Below are positions 1-5,252 of a stretch of 51,118 nucleotides of DNA, one piece after another; the first letter of the stretch is position 1; the number at the start of each line of letters is the position of its first letter. The DNA lies in the IMG/VR virus record IMGVR_UViG_3300009706_000001, positions 1-51,118 of that record; one strand, 5' to 3'. This stretch comes from a virus. The position numbers and the translations under genes are program-made. The notes beneath the pieces were generated by a model. That model searched no databases. It was not told the DNA's origin and saw only the letters and a program-made list of their open reading frames with translations.

Positions 1-23
1 AGAATACGTGCCCTCTCCCCACT
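1..23. repeat. Terminal direct repeat, left copy
   Basis: The first 23 bases recur exactly as the last 23 bases of the window (51096-51118). Because a gene reads through the join in frame, this looks like the overlap left when a circular or circularly permuted genome is linearised, not a biological long terminal repeat. Confidence 0.9.
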
Positions 24-114
24 GCACACTGACGGTATTCCCATTGGTGAAGGTGATCTGAAATCCGGTCGCCTTCTTATCCCTCGGATGCACGGTGCAT
101 TTAAAGTTACTCAT
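1..114 (-). CDS. Small phage protein, N-terminal part (gene spans the window ends)
   Basis: The start codon is at 114 and is preceded by an AGGAGA ribosome site. The first 38 codons run to base 1 and continue in the same frame at 51095 down to the stop at 50898, giving a protein of about 103 aa once the 23-base overlap is counted once. The N-terminus starts MSNFKCTVHPRDKK and is beta-strand-like; the second half is acidic. I do not recognise the family. It lies in the leftward early operon, just downstream of the 62-aa gene at 126-314. Confidence 0.8.
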   Translation of the reverse strand, partial: MSNFKCTVHPRDKKATGFQITFTNGNTVSVQWGEGTYS

Positions 115-125
115 GAGATGTTCTC

Positions 126-314
126 CTAGAGAAGACGCGGAGCGTTGAAGCCCTGGGTGACCGTCTGGAGTCGCACAAGTCGGGGCCGCGTCTCGATCTG
201 CTGCGCCCGATGGTGCTGCTGGACCTGAAGCCGAAAGGTCTTTGCCGCGCGAGGTTCCTTGGCGAGCCGCTGGATGGCGGCCCATCCCGTGGTCTTTATC
301 GTAAGTGTGTGCAT
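126..314 (-). CDS. Small basic early protein, unknown function
   Basis: This 62-aa protein is rich in Arg, Gln and Thr, with no membrane segment or Cys pair. The start at 314 has a good ribosome site (GAAAGGACAGC before the ATG). The 5' leader contains a small hairpin at 331-345 and one copy of the 21-bp palindrome at 352-372. It is followed closely by the junction-spanning gene. I do not recognise it; a small host-takeover or DNA-binding protein is possible but only a guess from its charge and position. Confidence 0.6.
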   Translation of the reverse strand: MHTLTIKTTGWAAIQRLAKEPRAAKTFRLQVQQHHRAQQIETRPRLVRLQTVTQGFNAPRLL

Positions 315-330
315 GCTGTCCTTTCAGTCG

Positions 331-345
331 CTCCCACACTGGGAG
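331..345. promoter_or_regulatory. Leader hairpin CTCCCA-N3-TGGGAG
   Basis: A perfect 6-bp stem with a 3-base loop lies in the leader of the gene starting at 314, between the palindrome at 352-372 and the ribosome site. With a G-T wobble the stem extends to about 8 bp. The same stem recurs at 48455-48469, and a 5-bp version at 738-751, all in noncoding parts of the leftward arm. There is no T tract, so it is not an intrinsic terminator. Confidence 0.5.
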
Positions 346-351
346 TGCAGT

Positions 352-372
352 TTTGGGACATCATGTCCCAAA
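352..372. promoter_or_regulatory. 21-bp palindrome, copy 1 (putative operator)
   Basis: Half-sites TTTGGGACAT and ATGTCCCAAA flank a single central C, a perfect palindrome that extends to 23 bp (351-373). It lies 38 bp upstream of the minus-strand start at 314. Five copies occur in the control region and none was seen elsewhere. Perfect dyad symmetry suggests binding of a dimeric regulator, which is not identified. Confidence 0.7.
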
Positions 373-379
373 AACGGTG

Positions 380-408
380 GCCGTGGTTCGCTTATGCACA
401 GGTATTTG
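380..408 (+). repeat. 29-bp inverted duplication, copy A, with DnaA-box-like core
   Basis: This block matches the reverse complement of 626-654 at 26 of 29 positions. It contains TTATGCACA at 392-400, which fits the DnaA-box consensus TTATNCACA, followed by GGTA. A TGTTAC element just downstream is also shared by both copies with slightly different spacing. The two copies bracket the 49-aa gene at 454-603. Confidence 0.7.
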
Positions 409-453
409 CATGTTACCGAATGAGAACGAGGTGGGATTACTTCGGCGGGAAAA

Positions 454-603
454 CTAACGCGGGCAAAAGTAGTGTCGTATGAACGCCCACCGTGACACCG
501 GAGTGGCCTCGTGATGGACAAGAGGGCCACGCTCACGCCGAGCCTGCCGCTTCCGCTGTTGACGTTTGAGCCGACGCATCTGTTGATTTGCTGTCTGTTG
601 CAT
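454..603 (-). CDS. Small, highly basic early protein
   Basis: This 49-aa protein has a strongly basic Arg/Lys/Gln-rich first half (motif MRRLKRQQRKRQARR). The start at 603 is supported by GAGGAGC eight bases upstream. The frame stays open further upstream, but without a comparable ribosome site. The charge suggests nucleic-acid binding; no family is recognised. The gene lies between the two copies of the 29-bp inverted duplication, and its leader contains copy B with a DnaA-box-like sequence. Confidence 0.6.
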   Translation of the reverse strand: MQQTANQQMRRLKRQQRKRQARRERGPLVHHEATPVSRWAFIRHYFCPR

Positions 604-625
604 GGTAATGCTCCTCGTAACAAGA

Positions 626-654
626 CAGATACCTGTGCATAAGTGAGCCACGGC
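626..654 (-). repeat. 29-bp inverted duplication, copy B, with DnaA-box-like core
   Basis: This is the minus-strand partner of 380-408, with three mismatches. The DnaA-box-like TTATGCACA lies at 642-634 on the minus strand. It forms part of the leader of the gene starting at 603, which may mean it has a promoter or binding-site role. Confidence 0.7.
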
Positions 655-737
655 ACCCTCTGGATGTGCTAGATCCAGATGCGATGCTCCGGCGCGCTGT
701 CCGGGCTGAGTGGTGCTCACTCCCCTGTTATCTTCCG

Positions 738-751
738 CTCCCGCATGGGAG
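738..751. promoter_or_regulatory. Leader hairpin CTCCC-GCAT-GGGAG
   Basis: A 5-bp stem with a 4-base loop has the same arms as the hairpins at 331-345 and 48455-48469. It lies in noncoding DNA transcribed by the leftward promoter. Confidence 0.4.
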
Positions 752-899
752 TTTTCCGCCTTTCGGCACTGGTTGTAACCGATTGATCCTGTCTTCGCAT
801 TGGGGATGGTGGGACCAACGCTGTCGTGTCTCCTCGATACGAAGTAGGTAGAATCACGGTGCGCGGCACCCCGTAGCTCTTGGGATTCGGGTGGACTGT

Positions 900-920
900 T
901 TTGGGACATCATGTCCCAAA
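900..920. promoter_or_regulatory. 21-bp palindrome, copy 2 (putative operator)
   Basis: The half-sites and central C are identical to copy 1. It lies about 100 bp downstream of the leftward promoter at 1051-1022 and just past the terminator at 941-970. Confidence 0.7.
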
Positions 921-940
921 GTCTGTTGCATGGCCACTGG

Positions 941-970
941 AAAAAGAAGAGGCGCGAGCTTCCACTCGCG
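941..970 (-). terminator. Intrinsic terminator close to the leftward promoter
   Basis: On the minus strand the stem CGCGAG/CTCGCG (970-965 with 958-953, 6-base loop) is followed by CC and a T-rich run ending in five T at 945-941. It lies only about 45-75 nt downstream of the expected start of the leftward transcript. It may end a small RNA or act as an attenuator for the early operon. Confidence 0.55.
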
Positions 971-1015
971 TCAGAGCCTGCCATGGCTCTAGGGGCAATA
1001 TTCAGTTGTCAATCT
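941..1015 (-). ncRNA. Candidate small RNA from the leftward promoter
   Basis: A consensus promoter (1051-1022) and an intrinsic terminator (970-941) define a transcript of about 75 nt. It would contain two stem-loops: AGAGCC/GGCTCT (990-985 with 978-973) and CGCGAG/CTCGCG, then a U-rich end. No open frame with a ribosome site is seen in it. It could instead be the attenuated 5' leader of the long early operon. Confidence 0.45.
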
Positions 1016-1021
1016 ATAGTA

Positions 1022-1051
1022 ATTATACCACGTTCTATCTCATTCTGTCAA
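1022..1051 (-). promoter_or_regulatory. Leftward early promoter, sigma-70 consensus
   Basis: On the minus strand TTGACA (1051-1046) and TATAAT (1027-1022) are separated by 18 bp, with an extended -10 TGG directly before TATAAT. Both hexamers are perfect matches. The start point should be near 1015. This is the strongest promoter visible and points into the leftward gene arm. Confidence 0.85.
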
Positions 1052-1082
1052 TGTCTGCCAGACCCCAGACAAAAAGCTGTTT

Positions 1083-1131
1083 CCTCTCCTCTCCTCTCCT
1101 CTCCTCCGCTTATCTCCTCTCCTCTCCTCCT
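1083..1131. repeat. CCTCT pentamer tandem repeat
   Basis: About four and a half CCTCT units (1083-1106) are followed by CGCTTAT and then about three more units. One strand is almost pure pyrimidine. It lies just upstream of the leftward promoter, in noncoding DNA. It may vary in length or adopt an unusual structure. Confidence 0.8.
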
Positions 1132-1211
1132 GGTTCATGCGGGTGCAGGCATGGCACGAGCAGGGCAGGTTTGCGCGGCATGTGAGTCAAGAGTGACAGA
1201 ATGAAGACGAT

Positions 1212-1232
1212 TTTGGGACATCATGTCCCAAA
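1212..1232. promoter_or_regulatory. 21-bp palindrome, copy 3 (operator between divergent promoters)
   Basis: A perfect copy with a central C, extending to 1211-1233. It lies between the leftward promoter (1051-1022) and the rightward -10 at 1327-1332. Its left arm supplies a plausible -35 hexamer for a plus-strand promoter at 1213-1241. Confidence 0.75.
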
Positions 1233-1241
1233 ATATATATT
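1213..1241 (+). promoter_or_regulatory. Possible rightward promoter overlapping palindrome 3
   Basis: TTGGGA (1213-1218, inside the palindrome) and TATATT (1236-1241) are spaced by 17 bp. A protein bound to the palindrome would cover the -35 element. Downstream is the leader of the 169-aa gene. Confidence 0.4.
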
Positions 1242-1323
1242 CAGCTGTAAGTGTAGGAGAACAAAGGATTTATACGAAAGGCAAAAAAAAGATGGTAACT
1301 GGCTGTATTTGACTAGTGTTTTC

Positions 1324-1332
1324 TGATATACT
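1324..1332 (+). promoter_or_regulatory. Possible rightward promoter with extended -10
   Basis: TGATATACT matches the extended -10 form TGNTATAMT. No good -35 is seen at 17 bp upstream, as expected for extended -10 promoters. It lies 50 bp upstream of the start of the 169-aa gene at 1383. Confidence 0.45.
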
Positions 1333-1382
1333 CGTGTTGTTGACGGGTACGGTTTGCCTGCGACATACAGAAGGATAACGCA

Positions 1383-1892
1383 ATGACCGAAAAGGTAGTT
1401 ACAGAGAAGGTTCTGACGATTGGGAATTTGCCCAAGAAAGCCCTCGCATGCGTGAAGGCACTGGTTGCGATGGGTCGCAAGTGCGCAGCGTCGGAGCGCA
1501 ATGCTGCCAATTCTATCCTGGAAACGGGCGCACGCGCGGTCGCCCTGGTCGAGGAGCTTGGTCGCAGCTTGACACTGTCGGAGTATAAAGGTGTGTTCGC
1601 GCAGTTCCGTGACGACTACACGACAGGGGTAGGGACGAGCGAAGCCGCCGCCCGTAAGACTTGGCAGCGTGCGGGATGCTCTGCGACACTGCAGGGTAAA
1701 GGGGTTGCGAAAGCGGGTGGCGTGCGGTCCAAGGGTGGCGCAAAGGGCGGCTCGGAGTCTAAGGCTAACAAGGGACAGTACGCCGAACTGGTGAAGGATG
1801 TAACGGACCTCATCAACAGGGGTCCGGAGCAGTGGCAGATGGCCATCGACCGGATCCAGATCGACCTTGACGCGGTAACCGAAACCGACTAG
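1383..1892 (+). CDS. Unrecognised 169-aa protein of the control region
   Basis: Residues 1-95 are predicted mostly helical, residues 105-130 are a Gly/Lys/Ser-rich linker (motif SKGGAKGGSESKANKG), and residues 131-169 form an acidic helical tail. There are no membrane segments and no clear helix-turn-helix. The start at 1383 has an AAGGAT ribosome site. The gene has its own promoter candidates and a strong terminator, so it is transcribed alone. It is the only plus-strand gene between the divergent promoters and the terminase operon, and it is flanked by palindromes 3 and 4, which makes it a candidate regulator or DNA-organising protein. That role is inferred from position only. Confidence 0.8.
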   Translation: MTEKVVTEKVLTIGNLPKKALACVKALVAMGRKCAASERNAANSILETGARAVALVEELGRSLTLSEYKGVFAQFRDDYTTGVGTSEAAARKTWQRAGCSATLQGKGVAKAGGVRSKGGAKGGSESKANKGQYAELVKDVTDLINRGPEQWQMAIDRIQIDLDAVTETD

Positions 1893-1910
1893 GTCCGACT
1901 GACGATTTAC

Positions 1911-1942
1911 CCCAGTGAGCAACGTGCTCACTGGGTTTTTTT
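1911..1942 (+). terminator. Intrinsic terminator after the 169-aa gene
   Basis: A perfect 10-bp stem CCCAGTGAGC/GCTCACTGGG with loop AACGT is followed by seven T. It lies 18 bp after the stop codon and isolates this gene from the terminase operon. Confidence 0.95.
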
Positions 1943-1972
1943 GTGTCTGCGATTATGCGAAGGGCACAGCGT

Positions 1973-1993
1973 TTTGGGACATGATGTCTCAAA
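1973..1993. promoter_or_regulatory. 21-bp palindrome, copy 4 (one mismatch)
   Basis: The half-sites are as in the other copies, but the right arm reads ATGTCTCAAA and the centre is G. It lies 31 bp beyond the terminator of the 169-aa gene. Confidence 0.65.
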
Positions 1994-2320
1994 ATGCACG
2001 GACCAGTCGATGAGGTAGACCAGGACGGCGCGCACGCCAGCTGCGAAAAACGCGCGGGGGGGGGGGACCCGCTTGGGTGGGGGGGGGTATGATATATAAG
2101 AGAAAAAGGATGTCTGAATTTTTTGGGTCCTCAAAATTTTGCCTCCCCCCGAGCAAATGCGCTAATTTTTTTTGGAAAACTGCGTGGGGTTATGATCAAT
2201 ATTGCTGGGAGAACCGTGTCATGACCTTCATGGGGCCGTCCTGGCTCGCTACGCTCGCCCTTTCGACCCTTTAAATAGACATAAAACATAACAAAGCTTA
2301 TACAGGCCCTTGTCTTCCGC
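1994..2320. other. Noncoding stretch with G homopolymers
   Basis: No gene with a ribosome site is seen on either strand. It contains runs of 11 G (2056-2066) and 9 G (2079-2087), several A/T runs, and a short AT-rich segment near 2270-2300. The homopolymer lengths may be uncertain in the assembly. Confidence 0.6.
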
Positions 2321-2321
2321 A

Positions 2322-2350
2322 ATAAGTAATATCACTAAGGTATTACTTAT
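2322..2350. repeat. Perfect AT-rich inverted repeat
   Basis: Arms ATAAGTAATA (2322-2331) and TATTACTTAT (2341-2350) flank a 9-base loop. There is no T tract on either side, so it is more like a protein-binding or origin element than a terminator. Confidence 0.75.
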
Positions 2351-2380
2351 AGGGCTCATGAAAACCGTCCATGAAATCAC

Positions 2381-2526
2381 GCTAACTCGTTGCGCAGAAA
2401 GGACTTGCTGGCTTTTCACACCCCAACCGTTTCACGCTTTTCACGGAGCCTGAAAAGGCTCTAACGCATTGCACTAAAAGGACTTACAAACTTTTCACGG
2501 AAATGAAATACCATGAAATATTTCAC
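2381..2526. repeat. Iteron-like cluster of TTTCAC elements
   Basis: TTTCAC occurs five times in the same orientation (starting at about 2414, 2430, 2439, 2493 and 2521). Three of these sit in TTTTCAC, and CTTTTCACGG occurs twice. Two degenerate direct repeats of about 40 bp (2381-2419 and 2458-2498) each contain AAAGGACTT and end in TTTTCAC. A perfect TGAAATATTTCA palindrome lies at 2514-2525. The arrangement resembles origin iterons or binding sites for a phage regulator. Confidence 0.6.
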
Positions 2527-2533
2527 ATTAGCG

Positions 2534-2553
2534 ACCTGTGCATAACCTGTGCA
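2534..2553 (-). repeat. DnaA-box-like tandem element
   Basis: ACCTGTGCA occurs twice with an 11-bp period (2534-2542 and 2545-2553). On the minus strand the first gives TTATGCACAGGT, the same 12-mer as in the inverted duplication at 380-408 and 626-654. It matches the DnaA-box consensus TTATNCACA. Confidence 0.6.
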
Positions 2554-2556
2554 CAC

Positions 2557-2573
2557 ATTGAGGAGTCCTCAAT
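2557..2573. promoter_or_regulatory. 17-bp palindrome abutting the late promoter
   Basis: ATTGAGGA and TCCTCAAT flank a single G, a perfect dyad. Its last base is the first base of the -35 hexamer of the promoter at 2573-2601. The half-site ATTGAGGA recurs at 2640-2647 in the leader. It is a likely repressor or activator site for the structural operon. Confidence 0.6.
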
Positions 2574-2601
2574 TGTGTTTTTTGGAAAGTTGTGGTATAA
2601 T
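2573..2601 (+). promoter_or_regulatory. Promoter of the terminase/structural operon
   Basis: TTGTGT (2573-2578) and a perfect TATAAT (2596-2601) are spaced by 17 bp, with an extended -10 (TGG before TATAAT). The start point should be near 2608. The weak -35 and adjoining palindrome suggest activation or repression there. Confidence 0.75.
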
Positions 2602-2625
2602 AATCGCATAGATATTCATCTATTC

Positions 2626-2705
2626 AAGGATGGCCCATTATTGAGGAACGCTGCCCCCCTTCCTCCAGCGGCATCTTGATAAGTTCGGGCCATCCTTCTT
2701 CTTTT
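2626..2705 (+). terminator. Terminator-like hairpin in the late-operon leader
   Basis: AAGGATGGCCC (2626-2636) pairs perfectly with GGGCCATCCTT (2687-2697), 11 bp, followed by CTTCTTTTT. The 50-base loop holds two mutually exclusive small stems (GAGGAA/TTCCTC and CGCTG/CAGCG). A strong stem with a U-rich tail between the promoter and the first gene suggests attenuation or antitermination, as in lambda late control. Confidence 0.6.
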
Positions 2706-2732
2706 TATACGAAGTATTTCGAAATATAGCCT

Positions 2733-3263
2733 ATGGCACTCGTTGAACCGAAGTTTCGTAAATTGCGGGCCATGAAAATGGTTGAGGGCAAAGTGCTCCG
2801 CAATATGACGAACAAGGATCTGGCGCAGGAATTTAAGTGTTCGGTCGATACGGTAGAGCGCACGCTCACCTGGGCGAAACGTGCAGATATTTTTGCCAGC
2901 TTCGAAGACAAGATTGTCCAGGAGTTGTTGCCGTTAGCCCATTCAGCCATTCGGGACGCCCTGCTCGATGGGAACGCCAAGATTGGGGTTGATGTCCTCA
3001 AGGGCGTGAATCTCTTGCGACCAGGGCAAGCGGCCACAAATTCTGTTCAACATATTCAAGATGAAGATTTAGCGGCCTACATTGCAACAAAGCGCGAACG
3101 TGCGCAATTGCAAGAAAACACGCTTGAGGGGGAAACAGTATCACCTCCCGTGTATGCGTTGGTAGAAGGATCACATGAGACAACCCGTCAGGCACGCGTG
3201 GAGAAAAGCGTTGCAAGTCCAGGAGGAGGAGATGCCGCCTCAACCAAGGGCGAAACGGCGTAA
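2733..3263 (+). CDS. terS: Terminase small subunit (putative)
   Basis: This 176-aa protein lies directly before the large terminase. Residues 20-50 hold a helix-turn-helix-like segment (NMTNKDLAQEFKCSVDTVERTL), as expected for a packaging-site recognition protein; a helical middle likely mediates oligomerisation. The C-terminal 50 residues are low complexity. It recognises phage DNA and hands it to TerL. The assignment rests on the HTH, size and position. No strong ribosome site is seen before the ATG at 2733. The 3' end overlaps the next small gene by 32 bases. Confidence 0.75.
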   Translation: MALVEPKFRKLRAMKMVEGKVLRNMTNKDLAQEFKCSVDTVERTLTWAKRADIFASFEDKIVQELLPLAHSAIRDALLDGNAKIGVDVLKGVNLLRPGQAATNSVQHIQDEDLAAYIATKRERAQLQENTLEGETVSPPVYALVEGSHETTRQARVEKSVASPGGGDAASTKGETA

Positions 3264-3366
3264 ACGGTCACGAATCGCAGCAGCAGCATTCTGGCGACGA
3301 GAGCATGGACTAACGGACCCAAAATATTCATTGGCGCAGCAGAAAGAGTGGGACTGGGATAATTAA
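3232..3366 (+). CDS. Small basic protein between terminase genes
   Basis: This 44-aa protein has a basic N-terminus (motif RAKRRKRSR) and a Trp-rich acidic C-terminus (EWDWDN). The start at 3232 is chosen because AGGAGGAGG lies just upstream, inside the end of the small terminase gene; the frame is open to an earlier ATG at 3175 without such a site. The stop is 3 bases before the terL start, so the two are probably translationally coupled. Function unknown. Confidence 0.65.
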   Translation: MPPQPRAKRRKRSRIAAAAFWRREHGLTDPKYSLAQQKEWDWDN

Positions 3367-3369
3367 CCC

Positions 3370-4974
3370 ATGAGTGTCATTCCCTATCTTCCCTTGTCAG
3401 AAGTCATTGACGATGCCAAGTTGATGAAGCCCTGCTGGGAAAGTTTATCGCGACCACAGCAGGTCTGCATCAAAGCGTTTTACGGGTTACCACTGACGGA
3501 ACCTGAAGACCTGGCCATCTGGTCAATTTTGCATGATGCCGTCGTGTATGATGCCCTGGGCTATCCACAATCCATTACCGTCTACCCATATGTGCCCAAA
3601 GAATATTCTGTATTTGTGGGGATTCTCGGGAGACGCGCAGGAAAGTCCGCAGCCATTACGGCGTTCATGGCGCTCTATGAAATTTTATTTGGTGGGCATC
3701 TCGAACATATCACCGCAGGGCAAGATGTGATTGTGCCCTACATTGCGCAAGACTTGGCGACGGCGAAAGCGAACATGGGCCATATTGAGCTAATGGCAGC
3801 GAAGTCCAAAAGTCTCAAAGCCCAGATAAAGAACGCCACGCGGGATAAGATTGAATTTGCCAATGGAATCACAGTCTTACCAGAACCCCCTGCCATCAAG
3901 ACTGGGCGGGGATTTGCGATGCCCATTGTCATTGGGGATGAAGTGGGATTCTGGTATCGCACGAGCGAAGCGGCCAATCCAGACTATGAGGTACAACGGG
4001 CTGTGAGTTACGCGCAGCTTCAGTTTCCACGCGCCAAGCAGATCTTGATTTCCACACCGTATACGGAAGAAGGTCTCCTGTGGGACTATTGGAAAGCGGG
4101 CACGGGCGGGCATAAGCTCCCACTGGATGAGCGATCGCAGTTCGAAGAGACGTTAGTGCTCCAAGCCTCAACGGCAGCCATGGAAAATCCGCGGATTACG
4201 CGGAAACGCTTGACAAAAATACAGCAGGAAGACCCGGAAGCCTTTATTCGTGAGTCACTGGCCCGCTTTGTCAGCGCCATTTCAGGGTTTATCCCCCCAG
4301 AATTGGTCGTAGAGGCCATACAAAAGAATGTGAAAGAGCGAAAGAAGGCGGATAACGAGGTGGGCGCGGTGCAGCCCATGTATATCGGCGCGATGGACCC
4401 CGCCTTTCGGCACGATTCCTTTGCCTTTACGATTTTTCATATGGATGCCACAGGGGCGATCATCCAGGATGTCTTACGATTATGGACCCCAGACAAAAAA
4501 CTAAAGATTACCCTCGATCCCTTGGTGATTATTGCCGAAATTTCGCAGTTAGTGAAGGACTGGGCGCTCACATTTGTCTTTTCTGACCAGTATCAGCTCG
4601 AAGCCTTGCAGCAGTTGGCGCAACAGCATGGGTTTAGCATTATTGGTAATGATTTTACTGGGAAATCCAAGGCCAAGATGTATGGGTCACTGTTGCAGCT
4701 GCTTAGAACGAAGAAACTCTTCTTGCTGGACCTTCCAGTGGTCTACCAGCAGTTAACACAGCTGCAAAAGAAGCTCAATGCGATGGGTGGGGTCGCCATT
4801 GCCGCCCCTGCTGGGAAACATGACGATGTCGCGTCCGTGATTGCCTTAGGATGCTCGGCAGCCTTACAGGCCTATCCCAGTCCAAAGCCAATAGAGAAGA
4901 AAAAGACGCTCTTCGACGAGGGATTAGCGTGCATTGCGCGAAAAACCGCACAAGCAGACGAGGTATGGGTATGA
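3370..4974 (+). CDS. terL: Terminase large subunit
   Basis: A 534-aa packaging motor with ATPase and nuclease domains. Walker A is GRRAGKS at residues 87-93, and Walker B ends in D190-E191 (VIGDE). The C-terminal RNase H-like nuclease shows acidic residues D343 (GAMDPAF), D406 (FSDQYQ) and D485-D486 (KHDD). The length is normal for the family. The protein pumps DNA into the prohead through the portal and cuts it. The stop overlaps the next start by four bases (ATGA). Confidence 0.95.
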   Translation: MSVIPYLPLSEVIDDAKLMKPCWESLSRPQQVCIKAFYGLPLTEPEDLAIWSILHDAVVYDALGYPQSITVYPYVPKEYSVFVGILGRRAGKSAAITAFMALYEILFGGHLEHITAGQDVIVPYIAQDLATAKANMGHIELMAAKSKSLKAQIKNATRDKIEFANGITVLPEPPAIKTGRGFAMPIVIGDEVGFWYRTSEAANPDYEVQRAVSYAQLQFPRAKQILISTPYTEEGLLWDYWKAGTGGHKLPLDERSQFEETLVLQASTAAMENPRITRKRLTKIQQEDPEAFIRESLARFVSAISGFIPPELVVEAIQKNVKERKKADNEVGAVQPMYIGAMDPAFRHDSFAFTIFHMDATGAIIQDVLRLWTPDKKLKITLDPLVIIAEISQLVKDWALTFVFSDQYQLEALQQLAQQHGFSIIGNDFTGKSKAKMYGSLLQLLRTKKLFLLDLPVVYQQLTQLQKKLNAMGGVAIAAPAGKHDDVASVIALGCSAALQAYPSPKPIEKKKTLFDEGLACIARKTAQADEVWV

Positions 4975-5252
4975 AGGACGCAGAATTGCTCCGTGAGATG
5001 TTGAATCTCGTGCGAGATCAGCAAACGCAGAACGCGAAGATGATGGAATCCATGATGACGGCACATTCGGACCAAGCAAAAGTGTTTGAAGCGTGGCTGG
5101 AGATGTTCAAACCGTCTGCACAGCCGTTAACGGCGACATCCCCCGACGAACGGGTCAAGTTGAAAGAAGCGCGGGAAGCGGAAGAGTGGGATGTCATGCT
5201 TCCCTCCATAGCGGAGCACATGTTACGTGGGGAAGGGTTGCCAAATGCCTGA
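4971..5252 (+). CDS. Small coiled-coil protein between terminase and portal
   Basis: This 93-aa acidic, helical protein has heptad-like Leu/Met spacing (MKDAELLREMLNLVRDQQ). The start at 4971 is favoured because GAGG lies seven bases upstream and the ATGA overlap with terL suggests coupling. The 3' end overlaps the portal start by eight bases. The function is unknown; a small head or packaging accessory protein fits the position. Confidence 0.75.
   Translation: MKDAELLREMLNLVRDQQTQNAKMMESMMTAHSDQAKVFEAWLEMFKPSAQPLTATSPDERVKLKEAREAEEWDVMLPSIAEHMLRGEGLPNA

Larger units (their letters stand above)
604..899. other. Noncoding leader region of the leftward arm
   Basis: No convincing gene is seen. 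It holds duplication copy B (626-654) and a CTCCC/GGGAG hairpin (738-751). A 33-codon minus-strand frame (818-717, TTG start) is preceded by AGGAGACACGACAGC, which resembles the initiation context of other early genes here, but the protein is short and unrecognised. Confidence 0.4.

Noticed and set aside
352-372. Palindrome as an intrinsic terminator
   Set aside because: The arms begin with T and end with A on both strands, so no U tract follows the stem in either direction.
324-656. Minus-strand frame of 110 codons across palindrome 1
   Set aside because: It lacks a ribosome site, reads through the palindrome and the DnaA-box-like block, and overlaps the better-supported 49-aa gene.
880-1185. 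Plus-strand frames over the CT-rich repeat (101 and 97 codons)
   Set aside because: They translate the palindrome and the pentamer tract into Ser/Leu low-complexity sequence and have no ribosome site.
1928-2134. Minus-strand frame of 68 codons across palindrome 4
   Set aside because: It starts in the homopolymer-rich noncoding region, has no ribosome site and reads through the terminator stem.
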